Shown: one piece after another, positions 5,233 through 7,046 of the stretch
How the letters are laid out: every line of letters starts with the position of its first letter
Numbering within the stretch: position 1 is the first letter of the stretch
Assembly: GCA_019243595.1 (NCBI GenBank)
Contig: JAFAUA010000166.1
Coordinates: 1 to 7,046 of the forward strand
Origin: Acidimicrobiia bacterium
GTDB taxonomy: Bacteria > Actinomycetota > Acidimicrobiia > Acidimicrobiales > AC-14
Length of the DNA: 7,046 bases
Reading direction: 5' to 3'
Notes under the pieces: generated by a model
The model's database searches: none
The model's input: only the letters and a program-made list of their open reading frames with translations
What the model was told of the DNA's origin: nothing
Position numbers and translations under genes: made by a program

Positions 5233-7046
<1,814 letters not shown>

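Overview
The window is GC-rich, densely packed bacterial chromosome. Non-ATG starts (GTG, TTG), a CysO-type sulfur carrier, a GT81 glucosyl-3-phosphoglycerate synthase and a short-tailed GroEL under CIRCE control together point to Actinomycetota, perhaps a deep lineage such as Acidimicrobiia. The lineage is an inference; there is no rRNA or other marker to settle it. No mobile element, CRISPR array, tRNA or rRNA was seen.

Positions 1-2915 look like a compatible-solute / glycerate block. A GT20 trehalose-6-phosphate synthase (minus strand, cut by the window edge) starts almost back to back with a GlxK-type glycerate kinase (plus strand). The kinase converges on, and overlaps by 20 bp, a HAD phosphatase that lies directly behind glucosyl-3-phosphoglycerate synthase (gpgS), both on the minus strand. 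GpgS plus a phosphatase would make glucosylglycerate. The kinase could return glycerate to central metabolism, and the GT20 enzyme makes another phosphorylated glucoside.

Positions 2916-4635 hold the most interesting unit: a promoter, a compact SAM-I-superfamily riboswitch whose closing helix touches the Shine-Dalgarno, a gene of the threonine synthase family, and a CysO/MoaD-like sulfur carrier ending in Gly-Gly. SAM control and a protein-thiocarboxylate partner suggest that this 'threonine synthase' may work in sulfur amino acid synthesis.

Positions 4636-5149 carry a stand-alone receiver-domain response regulator, possibly translated from a leaderless mRNA. Positions 5150-6888 carry a lone groEL (no groES beside it) behind a perfect CIRCE operator. 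Its promoter matches the riboswitch promoter in both hexamers and in spacing. The window ends with a strong hairpin after groEL that lies inside the C-terminal coding end of a convergent gene with a Pro/Ala/Thr-rich tail, which runs off the right edge.
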